Origin: an uncultured Selenomonadales bacterium
Lineage (GTDB): Bacteria > Bacillota > Negativicutes > Acidaminococcales > Acidaminococcaceae
Assembly: GCA_900315925.1 (NCBI GenBank)
Contig: ONAV01000043.1
Coordinates: 1 to 40,714, forward strand
Direction of reading: 5' to 3'
Length of the DNA stretch: 40,714 nt
The position numbers were made by a program, and so were the translations under genes. The notes beneath the pieces were generated by a model that was not told the origin of the DNA, ran no database searches, and saw only the letters and a program-made list of their open reading frames with translations. Positions 19,526 through 27,452 of the stretch are shown here, piece by piece; the stretch's first letter is position 1, and each line of letters opens with the position of its first letter.

Positions 19526-20719
19526 ATGAAATTCATGAAAAAAATGTCTGGCGTTTTAGTAGCAGCGGTTCTGTTGGCAGCGATGACTGCAGGCTGCGGC
19601 GGTGGCGGCGGCGCCAAGAAACCGGCGGATAACAAAGCGGCGGCTGCGGAAGCGTTGATCGGCGCCAACTATGAATTGACCGGTAATGTGGCCAGCTATG
19701 GGCAGGCAGCTCTGGCCGGCGGCAAAATGGCGGTTGACGAGATCAACAAAGCCGGCGGCATCAATGGCAAAAAACTGCGTATCGTAGAAGCAGACAATAA
19801 ATCGGAACCTTCCGAGTCCGGTAATGCTGCAACTAAACTGATTTCCCAGAATAAACTGATCGGCATCGTCGGCCCGGCTACCAGCGGCTGCACCATGGCT
19901 GCGGAACCGATTGTTACCGCCAGCAAACTGCCGGTAGTAGCTCCGACCGCTACGGCGGAAAGCATCACCGTAGGCAAAGACGGAAAGACCCGTCAGTTTG
20001 TATTCCGCGCCTGCTTTATCGATCCGTTCCAGGGTAAGGTAATGGCAGCCTTTGCCAACCAGAAACTGAAAGTGAAGACCGTTGCGATTTACCGCGACAA
20101 CTCCAGCGATTACTCCAAGGGTTTGGCCGAAGCGTTTAAGAAGAACTTTGAAGCAGCCGGCGGCAAGATCGTTGCCGAAGAAGCTTACCTGGCCAAAGAC
20201 ATGGACTTCAAAGCCGGTCTGACCAAACTGAAAGCAACCAATCCGGAAGCGATTTATGTACCCGGTTACTATGAAGAAGTCGGCAAGATCGTAAAACAGG
20301 CCCGTGAAATCGGTCTGGAAGTTCCCATGATGGGCGGCGACGGCTGGGACAGCCCGAAGCTGATCGAAATCGCAGGCAAAGCTGCGCTGAACAAGACCTA
20401 TTACAGCAGTGCGTACAGTGCGGATGATACCGATCCTTCCACCCAGAAGTTCATCAAAGCGTTCAAAGAAAAATATCAGAAGGATCCGGACTTCTTCTCC
20501 ATGATGGGTTACAACACCGTTGTGATCCTGGCTGACGCTTACAAGCGTGCCGGCAGTGAAGACGGAACCAAGATCGCCGAAGCCATGGCCAAGACGAAAG
20601 AACTGCCGGTTGCCGGCGGCAAGCTGACCTATGATGACAAGCACAACCCGATTGTTCCTGCGCTGATCATCGAAGTAAAAGACGGCAAACCTACTTTTGT
20701 TGACAAGATTTCTTTCTGA
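19526..20719 (+). CDS. Branched-chain amino-acid-type ABC substrate-binding lipoprotein
   Basis: This 397-residue lipoprotein resembles LivK/LivJ-type periplasmic binding proteins. The signal sequence ends in a lipobox (MTAGC) followed by a Gly/Lys linker; the mature part begins GANYELTGNVASYGQAALAG and contains NGKKLRIVEADNKSEPS and IVGPATSGCTMAAEPI. The ligand is probably a hydrophobic amino acid or related compound. I used ATG 19526, preceded by a G-rich ribosome site, rather than 19448. No permease or ATPase gene adjoins it, so it is an orphan that must use a transporter encoded elsewhere. It has its own consensus promoter and terminator. Confidence 0.92.
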   Translation: MKFMKKMSGVLVAAVLLAAMTAGCGGGGGAKKPADNKAAAAEALIGANYELTGNVASYGQAALAGGKMAVDEINKAGGINGKKLRIVEADNKSEPSESGNAATKLISQNKLIGIVGPATSGCTMAAEPIVTASKLPVVAPTATAESITVGKDGKTRQFVFRACFIDPFQGKVMAAFANQKLKVKTVAIYRDNSSDYSKGLAEAFKKNFEAAGGKIVAEEAYLAKDMDFKAGLTKLKATNPEAIYVPGYYEEVGKIVKQAREIGLEVPMMGGDGWDSPKLIEIAGKAALNKTYYSSAYSADDTDPSTQKFIKAFKEKYQKDPDFFSMMGYNTVVILADAYKRAGSEDGTKIAEAMAKTKELPVAGGKLTYDDKHNPIVPALIIEVKDGKPTFVDKISF

Positions 20720-20731
20720 TCATTAAAAATC

Positions 20732-20771
20732 ACAAAAAGTTCCTGCGGCTTTTGCTGCGGGAACTTTTTTC
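20732..20771 (+). terminator. Intrinsic terminator of the binding-protein gene
   Basis: AAAAAGTTCC and GGGAACTTTTTT pair around a TGCGGC/GCTGC-containing apex, and the right arm ends in a T run, just after the stop. Confidence 0.85.
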
Positions 20772-20902
20772 GATTGTGTATCGTTTGATAAAACAGTGGA
20801 CTGCGGCAGATTGTTGCGGTCCTTTACTATTTGCGGTATTGATTATTTTTGTGTTGCGTGCTATTCTAAAAATATATTATAAACAGAAAACAGGTGAACT
20901 GT

Positions 20903-21502
20903 ATGGATCAACAAATAGATAAGAAAGAACGTGACATTTGGGAGTATATTATACCGGGAGGCCTGCTTTTTCTTTCCTATGTGCTGTTGTACTATCTGCC
21001 TCAGGCTGAGTCGTGGAAGTTCTGGGTCGTGTTTGTCATATCTGTATTCGTGTTTTGTGTAGGCTATTTCAGACTGCTGGAATCGTTACCGAAAGCTACG
21101 TCACAGACCGGATCGGCCATCAAAACCCTGATGCCGATGATCCTTGGTATGGGGATGTTCATTTTTGGTTTACACTATGTTTATATTGATAATGGCAGTA
21201 TAAAAAGTCTGGCGGCAGTCACGTTGCTGCTGATAGAAAGTATGGTCATGTGCGGTGCGGTCAGCAGCAGTGATACGGGAACCGGTCAGCTTCCCAGAGC
21301 TCTTTTTTGGGTGCTTATCGTGGGCATGGCCGTTGCCGGTGTATGGTTTTTTGTTCAGGAAATTACCGCTGAAACCCAGGACGGCTATGGGCGTGTAGAG
21401 GTGGCAACGATGCTTTGGATTGCTGCCGGCGCCTGGTGGTATAGTATGCCGGTTGACCTGGACAGTACAACTAACATACGGAGAAAGAAAAATAAAAAAT
21501 AG
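20903..21502 (+). CDS. Membrane protein of unknown function
   Basis: This 199-residue protein has about six hydrophobic helices (IIPGGLLFLSYVLLYYL, FWVVFVISVFVFCVGYF, LMPMILGMGMFIFGLHYVYI, AAVTLLLIESMVMCGAV, ALFWVLIVGMAVAGVWFFV and a last one near the C-terminus) and a basic tail RRKKNKK. No family is recognised. ATG 20903 follows AGGTG by six bases and is preferred over the GTG at 20894. The gene lies alone between two terminators. Confidence 0.65.
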   Translation: MDQQIDKKERDIWEYIIPGGLLFLSYVLLYYLPQAESWKFWVVFVISVFVFCVGYFRLLESLPKATSQTGSAIKTLMPMILGMGMFIFGLHYVYIDNGSIKSLAAVTLLLIESMVMCGAVSSSDTGTGQLPRALFWVLIVGMAVAGVWFFVQEITAETQDGYGRVEVATMLWIAAGAWWYSMPVDLDSTTNIRRKKNKK

Positions 21503-21535
21503 TAGTGGAAATTAATTCCTTCCGCAATATATGGT

Positions 21536-21582
21536 AGCGCAAACCGATATCCTGCAGTCGGTTTGCGCTTGTTGTAATTTTG
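21536..21582 (+). terminator. Intrinsic terminator before the 3D-domain gene
   Basis: AGCGCAAACCGA pairs with TCGGTTTGCGCT (end of stem at 21569), followed by a T-rich tail. Confidence 0.7.
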
Positions 21583-21616
21583 TGATAAAATTATTCCACT
21601 GTCGGAGGAATATAAT

Positions 21617-22903
21617 ATGAAGAAAAAAACAAATGAAAAAATTGTTCCCAATTTGCTGAAAGGTCTCACAGGGATTCTTTTCGCTGTAAGCACTTTTATA
21701 CTGCCGGGTCTGTTGTATGCCGAAGAGCCCGGGCATGTTATGCCCCAGGAGCAGGTCTTTTTGGATCCCAGCCAGGTAGAAGCGGCAAAGAAACAATTAG
21801 AAGATGACGCAGCCGGTAAATCCGGCCCGCGGACGAAAAACGTGGAGGTCGTGTCCGGAGACAGGGTTATTGCGGATGTAAAGGTTGTTGAGCAGGATAA
21901 CAAGACGAAGGCGCCGGCAACAGACACTGTTTCGGAAACGAAAAAAGCAGAAGAAATTAACAAGGCGACGGCCCTCCCTGCAAAAGTTGAGACAGAAAAA
22001 CCTGTACCGGCCGTGAAACAAGAAGGTAAAGATACAAAAACGGAAACCGTGCAGCCTCAGAAACCGGTTCAGGAAAAAACAGAAATATCGAAAACTGCAG
22101 AGACAAAAGTCACGCAGCCTGATACCAAACCAGGTGTGACTGCTGCAGAAAACAAAAATGAGACTGCAACTTCCCAGGCACAGCCCGTTTTGCAGCATAA
22201 ACCTGTACGCCTGAGCCGTTTTGGCGTAGCCAAGGAGTTTACGACGCATAACACAACGGTGGGTGCAGTGTTACAGGAAATGGCAGTCAATCTGGATGGC
22301 CGTACGGTGTATCCTCCGTTGGAAACAAAAATCACGGACGGCCTGGTCATCCATGTGTTGGCACGGAAATCCTTCCTTTCAAAGGAAGAGGTGGAAGTAC
22401 CCTTCGGGACAAAGGTTATTGAAGATCCTGAGCTGGAATTTGGCACGAAAAAAGTGGAAAAAGAAGGCGTGAAGGGAAAAGATCTGGTTATTTACGAAAA
22501 TATTACCCGCCCCGGCCGCGAGCAGAAGATCGAGCTGGACCGTCGGCGTATTGCTGAACCTGTAAATGAAATTGTACGGAAGGGTGTGGCGCAGTCTGTC
22601 CTGACTCCTAACGGATATGTGAAATATAAAAAAGTAATTTACGGCGAAGCAACGGCTTACACCTGGGGCGGCGGTGCTTCCGGGACGACTTCCATTGGAC
22701 TGTGGCCCAAACGGGGTATCGTAGCGGTAGATCCACGTCAGATTCCTTATTACACCAAGCTATATATTCCCGGCTACGGAATGGCCATCGCGGGAGATAC
22801 GGGCGGTGCAATAGTCGGAACCCGCATCGACCTGTTCATGGATTCCCTGTATGAATGTTATCAGTGGGGGCGCCGTGACGTGGAGATTTATATTCTGGAA
22901 TAA
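21617..22903 (+). CDS. YabE-like G5 and 3D domain cell-wall protein
   Basis: This 428-residue exported protein resembles YabE/resuscitation-promoting-factor-like proteins. After a signal peptide (residues about 1-35) comes a long Lys/Glu/Pro/Thr-rich linker (about 50-195), a DUF348/ubiquitin-like region (RFGVAKEFTTHNTTVGAVL), a G5 domain (DLVIYENITRPGREQKIEL) and a C-terminal 3D domain whose three Asp residues are in IVAVDPRQIP, IAGDTGG and TRIDLFMD. 3D domains are lytic-transglycosylase-like, so a role in peptidoglycan remodelling is inferred. GGAGG precedes ATG 21617. As in B. subtilis it lies upstream of rnmV and ksgA. Confidence 0.88.
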   Translation: MKKKTNEKIVPNLLKGLTGILFAVSTFILPGLLYAEEPGHVMPQEQVFLDPSQVEAAKKQLEDDAAGKSGPRTKNVEVVSGDRVIADVKVVEQDNKTKAPATDTVSETKKAEEINKATALPAKVETEKPVPAVKQEGKDTKTETVQPQKPVQEKTEISKTAETKVTQPDTKPGVTAAENKNETATSQAQPVLQHKPVRLSRFGVAKEFTTHNTTVGAVLQEMAVNLDGRTVYPPLETKITDGLVIHVLARKSFLSKEEVEVPFGTKVIEDPELEFGTKKVEKEGVKGKDLVIYENITRPGREQKIELDRRRIAEPVNEIVRKGVAQSVLTPNGYVKYKKVIYGEATAYTWGGGASGTTSIGLWPKRGIVAVDPRQIPYYTKLYIPGYGMAIAGDTGGAIVGTRIDLFMDSLYECYQWGRRDVEIYILE

Positions 22904-22933
22904 ATCACTGTTTTACTTTTTTAAAATTATGCA

Positions 22934-22990
22934 GTCAGGAAAAGAATTCGCAAAACCGTACACCATGTTTTGCTCGTGTCTTTTCCTGAC
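22934..22990. repeat. Type A repeat, internally deleted copy 4
   Basis: This 57-base element keeps only the ends of the type A repeat. It has a perfect 11-bp terminal inverted repeat GTCAGGAAAAG/CTTTTCCTGAC, the TTCGCAAAACCGT block of copy 1 and a TGTTTTGCTCGTGTC block like the right ends of copies 1 and 2. The GGGGCTTCGCCCC apex is missing. It lies downstream of the YabE-like gene and abuts the type B repeat. Confidence 0.75.
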
Positions 22991-23146
22991 TTAAGGAAAC
23001 GCTGATTAATTCGTCTGCACGCTGACCGGTGCTTTTTGTGACTGACTGCGTCAATGTCCCTCAACGCAGCTACGGCTGCGCCTTCGGGCCATTTCCTTGT
23101 CAGTCGCAAAAAGCCCTCGGTCATCGCACAAACTCATTTAATCAGC
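22991..23146. repeat. Type B palindromic repeat, running into rnmV
   Basis: This 156-base imperfect palindrome starts with TTAAGGAAACGCTGATTAA. The inner arms TGACCGGTGCTTTTTGTGAC and GCAAAAAGCCCTCGGTCA pair, as do GTGACTGAC and GTCAGTCGC, and the apex holds GCAGCTACGGCTGC. The right arm stops after TTAATCAGC at 23146, where rnmV coding sequence begins, so the outermost right arm expected by symmetry is missing. Confidence 0.75.
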
Positions 23147-23685
23147 TGCTAAAAGAAGTCATCATAGTTGAAGGAAAAATGGATACGGTGGCGGTGAAGC
23201 GGGCGCTGGAGTGCGATACCATTGAAACCGGTGGCTTCGCCCTTAACTCCCATACATTAAAGAAGATTGAAGCAGCGTACAAAAAGCGGGGCATCATTAT
23301 CCTGACAGACCCGGACGGGTCCGGGGAACGGATCCGTAAGTATCTGACAGCGCGGTTTCCCGATGCAGGGCAGGCCTTTGTGCCCAAAAAAGACGCGCGG
23401 GTGCCCGATGATGTGGGCATCGAGCAGGCGAAACCGGAAGCCATTCTGCTGGCGCTGAGCAAAGTGCACCATCATGAATATAATCCGGAACCGGTATTCA
23501 GCGTGGCAGACTTGCGTGACAACGGACTGTCCGGCAGTGCGGATGCAAGTCACAAACGGGATCTGCTGGGTGCGGAACTGGGCATCGGGTACGGTACGGC
23601 CAAAGCATTTTTGCGCCGGTTGAATACGTATGGGATTACAAGAGAAGAGTTTGTAGCTGCTTTGAAAAAAGTGGAAGAAGAATGA
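23146..23685 (+). CDS. rnmV: Ribonuclease M5 with an anomalous start
   Basis: RNase M5 matures the ends of 5S rRNA. The Toprim domain shows KEVIIVEGKMDTVAVKRA, DTIETGGFAL and LTDPDGSGERIRKYL, with the catalytic Glu and DPD present, although EGKMD replaces the usual EGxDD. The conserved reading starts at the CTG 23146 (LLKEVIIVEG), where homologues have their start codon; this gives a normal 179 residues. No ATG, GTG or TTG lies there. The nearest in-frame GTG codons (23029, 23038) are inside the upstream palindromic repeat and would add about 39 unrelated residues. No ribosome site is visible for either choice. The gene may be poorly translated or inactivated at its 5' end. Confidence 0.8.
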   Translation: MLKEVIIVEGKMDTVAVKRALECDTIETGGFALNSHTLKKIEAAYKKRGIIILTDPDGSGERIRKYLTARFPDAGQAFVPKKDARVPDDVGIEQAKPEAILLALSKVHHHEYNPEPVFSVADLRDNGLSGSADASHKRDLLGAELGIGYGTAKAFLRRLNTYGITREEFVAALKKVEEE

Positions 23686-23692
23686 GGCACAC

Positions 23693-24688
23693 ATGGAAGA
23701 CATTCAACCTATTATCGCCCGGCGGGAAGTAACAACGCGCATCCTGCAGGCATTTCATTTAAAAGCGGATAAGAATCTGGGGCAGAACTTTCTTGTAGAA
23801 GAGTCTGTGGTGAACCGCATTGCCAAGGCAACGGAGCTGGCTCCGGAGGATACGGTGCTGGAAATCGGTCCCGGTATCGGCACCCTGACCCAGGCTCTGG
23901 CCATGACAGGTGCGTCAGTGGTGTCTGTGGAACTGGACAAACGGCTGATTCCGGTGCTGCAGGAAACGGTGGGCGTTTATAAAAATGTCCGCATCGTGCA
24001 GGGGGATATTTTAAAAGTAGATATTTTAAAAGTTGTTGAGGAAACACGGGCCCTTTGTGAAAATGCAAAGCGCAGTGACCGCATCGTTGCAACTGAAAAT
24101 GCTGCGCAGGAATTTGCAGATGACGCAGCATTGACAACTGCGGGCAGTGCAGCGTGTTCTGTAAACAATAATAACAGTACAGCACCGTTCAAAGTCTGCG
24201 CTAATCTTCCTTATTACATTACGACGCCCATCATCATGTATCTTTTGGAGCAGAAACTTCCGCTGGAACGGCTGGTGGTGATGGTGCAGAAGGAAGTGGC
24301 GGAGCGGATGATAGCCAAACCCGGGGGCCGGGACTACGGCGCTATCTCCGTAGCTATGCAGTATTATACGGAGCCGAAGATTGCTTTCGTTGTGAAAGCG
24401 GGTTCTTTTTTGCCGGCGCCCAAAGTGGACAGCGCGGTGTTGGTCTGCAAACGCAGAACCATTCCGCCGGTGGATGTGCCTGATGAAAAAATTTTCTTTA
24501 AAGTGGTGGCGGCAGCCTTCTCCGTACGCCGCAAAATGCTGACCAACAGTTTAAAAAATATGGGCGGCCTCACCGGTGAACAGGTAAAAGCCTGGCTGGA
24601 CCGGGCCGGTATTGACGGAACACGCAGAGCGGAGACATTAAGTCTGGAAGAATTTGCTGCATTGGCAAGAACATGGGAAAAGAATTAA
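23693..24688 (+). CDS. ksgA: 16S rRNA adenine dimethyltransferase with an insertion
   Basis: KsgA dimethylates two adjacent adenosines near the 3' end of 16S rRNA with SAM. The 331-residue product has KNLGQNFLV, the SAM motif VLEIGPGIGTLTQAL (about 55-69), VSVELDKRL, QGDILK and the catalytic NLPYYITTPI (about 171-180). It is about 40 residues longer than usual because of a polar, low-complexity insertion at about 113-165 between QGDILK and NLPYY (EETRALCENAKRSDR to CSVNNNNSTAP). It starts eight bases after rnmV. Its TAA stop lies within the first bases of a short type B repeat. Confidence 0.93.
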   Translation: MEDIQPIIARREVTTRILQAFHLKADKNLGQNFLVEESVVNRIAKATELAPEDTVLEIGPGIGTLTQALAMTGASVVSVELDKRLIPVLQETVGVYKNVRIVQGDILKVDILKVVEETRALCENAKRSDRIVATENAAQEFADDAALTTAGSAACSVNNNNSTAPFKVCANLPYYITTPIIMYLLEQKLPLERLVVMVQKEVAERMIAKPGGRDYGAISVAMQYYTEPKIAFVVKAGSFLPAPKVDSAVLVCKRRTIPPVDVPDEKIFFKVVAAAFSVRRKMLTNSLKNMGGLTGEQVKAWLDRAGIDGTRRAETLSLEEFAALARTWEKN

Positions 24689-24733
24689 GGAGATGCTGAT
24701 TAATCAGCGTTTCCTTAATCAGCGTCTCCTTAA
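24685..24733. repeat. Type B repeat, minimal form at the ksgA stop
   Basis: This 49-base element contains three head-to-tail or inverted units sharing TTAA: TTAAGGAGATGCTGATTAA, then TTAATCAGCGTTTCCTTAA (the exact complement of the left arm at 22991) and TTAATCAGCGTCTCCTTAA. The outer arms pair with one G-U. Its first TTAA supplies the ksgA stop codon. Confidence 0.75.
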
Positions 24734-24860
24734 ATAGATTTGTGAATAGTTCAGGAATAAAAAAGGTTTTTCAAATATAAAAACGAAAGCTTGTGTTGCA
24801 TTAACAACAGCATAAGGATAACAGAACGAAAATTTCAGAAATGGTAGAGGGGAATAGACG

Positions 24861-25673
24861 ATGGCAGCCAAAAAACCGATTATCGCATTAATGTATGATT
24901 TTGATAAGACCTTATGCACCACGGATATGCAGGCTTACACCTTCATTCCGAACCTGGGCATGTCTGCTGATGCCTTTTGGAAAAAAGCGTCTGACCTGGC
25001 AGAAAATAAAAAGATGGACCGCATCCTGGCCTATATGTATCTGATGCTGGATGAAGCCCATATTCACAGGCAGCCCATCCGCCGCAGCGACTTTGTGGCG
25101 CTGGGCAAAGACTTGAAGCTGTACGATGGTGTGGAAGGATGGTTCGGTCGCATCAACCAGTTCGGTAAGGAGCAGGGTGTAGTTATTAAACACTACATTA
25201 TTTCCTCCGGTCTGCGGGAAATCATTGAAGGTTCTTCTATTTTCAAAGAGTTTGACGATGTGTTTGCCGGCGAGTTCCTCTACGATGAAAACGGCGTGGC
25301 CTGCTGGCCGAAAAACGTGGTGAACTACACTACCAAGACGCAGTTTTTGTTCCGCATCAACAAGGGAGTGCTGAACCTTTCCAACGATGACGACCTGAAC
25401 CGGTTCAAACCGGAGGAAGACCGGCCCGTTCCTTTCCGAAACATGATTTACATTGGCGACGGGCTGACAGACGTGCCCTGCATGAAGCTGGTAAAGGTGA
25501 ACGGCGGCTACTCTATCGCGGTGTATCAGGCAGGCAAGCGTAATAAAGTGAAAGATCTGATCAAAGATCAGCGGGTGAACTTTATTGAGCCGACGGATTA
25601 CAGCGAGAATTCTCAACTGGATATCATTGTAAAAGACATTATCCGCAATATGGCCAGCGTGGAACAGGGGTAA
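24861..25673 (+). CDS. HAD superfamily phosphatase
   Basis: This 270-residue cytosolic protein is a HAD-type hydrolase. Motif I is MYDFDKTLCTTD, motif II is IISSGLREII, a Lys follows in the KNVVNYTTKTQF region and motif IV is YIGDGLTDVPCM. The cap is helical (about residues 20-100), giving a layout like phosphoserine phosphatase, but the substrate is not identifiable. AGAGGGG precedes ATG 24861. It is separated from ksgA by the type B repeat. Confidence 0.85.
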   Translation: MAAKKPIIALMYDFDKTLCTTDMQAYTFIPNLGMSADAFWKKASDLAENKKMDRILAYMYLMLDEAHIHRQPIRRSDFVALGKDLKLYDGVEGWFGRINQFGKEQGVVIKHYIISSGLREIIEGSSIFKEFDDVFAGEFLYDENGVACWPKNVVNYTTKTQFLFRINKGVLNLSNDDDLNRFKPEEDRPVPFRNMIYIGDGLTDVPCMKLVKVNGGYSIAVYQAGKRNKVKDLIKDQRVNFIEPTDYSENSQLDIIVKDIIRNMASVEQG

Positions 25674-25736
25674 ATAAATAATAATCACTAACCATATTAA
25701 TTCAAAAGAGCGTCAAGATGAATTTTGGAGGAAAAA

Positions 25737-27131
25737 GTGGCGGAAATAACCTGTCCGAAATGTCATGCGACATTTACAATCAGCGAAGAAGAATATAAAT
25801 CAATCCGTATGCAGCTGCGTGACCAGGAATTTGTGACTGCATTGCATGAACGGGAGCAGGCTTTTGAGCAAAGCAAACTGGACGCGGTGAAGATTGCCGA
25901 AGCGGCGGTGGCGAAAGATTTACAGCAGATAATTTCGGAGAAAACTGCAGAAATTTCTTCGTTGAAGGCACAGCTTGTTACAAAAACAACAGAAAATGAA
26001 CTGGCAGTTAAAACTGCAGTGGCTGAGAAAGAAAAGCAAATTGCGGGACTGGCAGCACAGATTAAGGCTGCGGAAGAAGCAAAAAGCGCTGCCGTGCATG
26101 AAGTTGTTGCGCAGAAAGAAACGGAAATTGCAACACTGAAAGCACAGATTCAAACCAATAAAACCGAGCAGGATCTTGCAGTACAGAAAGCAGTTGCTGA
26201 AAAAGCCGATGAGCTCAATCAAAAAGTGATTGAAATCGAGCAGTTAAAAGGCCAGCTTGACAGCAAAGCAAAAGAAGCAGAACTGGCGCAGAACAATCTG
26301 AAAGCAAGCTATGAGCAGCAACTCAAATTCAAAGATGAGGAGATTGAGCGCTACAAAGATTTCAAGGCAAAGCAGTCCACCAAAATGATTGGCGAGAGCC
26401 TGGAAGTGTTCTGCAAAAATGAATTTGACAAAATGCGCCCCGTAGGATTCCAGAACGCAACTTTTGAGAAGGACAACAAAATTAGCGAATCGGGGAGCAA
26501 AGGAGATTTCATTTTCCGGGAAACCGAAGAGGGCGTGGAATTTATTTCCATTATGTTTGAAATGAAGAACGAGATGGATACCACGGCCACCAAACACAAA
26601 AATGAAGACTTCTTCAAAGAACTGGACAAGGACCGCCGGGAAAAGAAATGCGAATATGCCGTTCTGGTGACGCTGCTGGAGCCGGAAAACGATCTGTATA
26701 ACAACGGCATCGTGGACGTATCTTACAAATATGAAAAGATGTATGTGGTGCGGCCCCAGTTCTTCATCCCCATCATCACGCTGTTGCGGAATGCGGCGCG
26801 GAATTCGCTGAAGTACCGCAAAGAACTGGCAGTCGTTCAGAATCAGAATATCGATATTACTAATTTTGAAGAAAAGCTTAACGGGTTTAAAGAAAAATTT
26901 GACCGCGACTGCAGGCTGGCGGATAAAAATTTTGAAGATGCCATCAATGACATTGATAAAACCATTAAAAATCTGGAAAAGATCAAAAAAGAACTGCAGC
27001 TGACCGTCAGCCATCTGAAGCTTGCCGACAATAAGCTGCAGGATATCACCATCAAGAAACTGGTACGTGGCAATCCTACCATGGCCGCCAAGTTTGCGGA
27101 ACTGAAAACAGAAACGCCGGATGGGGAATAA
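25737..27131 (+). CDS. DUF2130 protein with zinc ribbon, coiled coil and nuclease-like domain
   Basis: This 464-residue protein matches the DUF2130 family. A short zinc-ribbon-like start (TCPKCHATF) is followed by a long coiled coil (about residues 30-215) with repeated KAQI/KAQL and EKE heptads. The DUF2130 domain has MIGESLEVFC, KGDFIFRE and the FEMKNEMDTT strand; the D...ExK pattern suggests a PD-(D/E)XK nuclease fold, resembling RmuC-type proteins. A further coiled coil ends the protein. I used GTG 25737, with GGAGG five bases upstream, instead of the TTG at 25725 that overlaps this site. The function is unknown; DNA handling is an inference. Confidence 0.8.
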   Translation: MAEITCPKCHATFTISEEEYKSIRMQLRDQEFVTALHEREQAFEQSKLDAVKIAEAAVAKDLQQIISEKTAEISSLKAQLVTKTTENELAVKTAVAEKEKQIAGLAAQIKAAEEAKSAAVHEVVAQKETEIATLKAQIQTNKTEQDLAVQKAVAEKADELNQKVIEIEQLKGQLDSKAKEAELAQNNLKASYEQQLKFKDEEIERYKDFKAKQSTKMIGESLEVFCKNEFDKMRPVGFQNATFEKDNKISESGSKGDFIFRETEEGVEFISIMFEMKNEMDTTATKHKNEDFFKELDKDRREKKCEYAVLVTLLEPENDLYNNGIVDVSYKYEKMYVVRPQFFIPIITLLRNAARNSLKYRKELAVVQNQNIDITNFEEKLNGFKEKFDRDCRLADKNFEDAINDIDKTIKNLEKIKKELQLTVSHLKLADNKLQDITIKKLVRGNPTMAAKFAELKTETPDGE

Positions 27132-27165
27132 TCGTTTATAACGGAAAGAAGAATTCATGAAATCA

Positions 27166-27200
27166 TAAAGCTGTCGATAATCGTTCGGCAGCTTTTTATT
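27166..27200 (+). terminator. Intrinsic terminator of the DUF2130 gene
   Basis: AAAGCTGTCGA and TTCGGCAGCTTT pair with a small mismatch and are followed by TTTATT. Confidence 0.75.
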
Positions 27201-27335
27201 ATTTCAGCAGGCAAAGCGTGGTGTTTATCCGGCAGTGCATAAATCCGTTTCGCAACAATCAGGCAAAAAATCGTAAAAACTATACAAAAAATGAATGCAA
27301 AACACAAAAAACGTACAATAAATGAAAAATAGTCT

Positions 27336-27363
27336 TTGCTAATATTGTGATAGCAGTTATAAT
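27336..27363 (+). promoter_or_regulatory. Promoter of the anion transporter gene
   Basis: TTGCTA (27336-27341), a 16-bp spacer and TATAAT (27358-27363) lie 90 bases before the start codon. Confidence 0.55.
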
Positions 27364-27452
27364 AGATACAAAGGATTAAGAGGCGCAAATTTTACATTGG
27401 CGCTCCGTGCATTTCCTTTCCGGTAAAAAGAATTAAAAGGGGGATAGTTATC

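Larger units (their letters stand above)
27132..27452 (+). other. Intergenic region before the anion transporter
   Basis: This 321-base region contains the DUF2130 terminator and the transporter promoter listed separately. Between about 27240 and 27330 it is A-rich with no gene or convincing operator. Confidence 0.4.

Noticed and set aside
23029-23145. Repeat-encoded N-terminal domain of RNase M5
   Set aside because: The 39 residues come from a palindromic repeat, contain no domain-like pattern and are absent from RNase M5 homologues; reported as a start anomaly instead.
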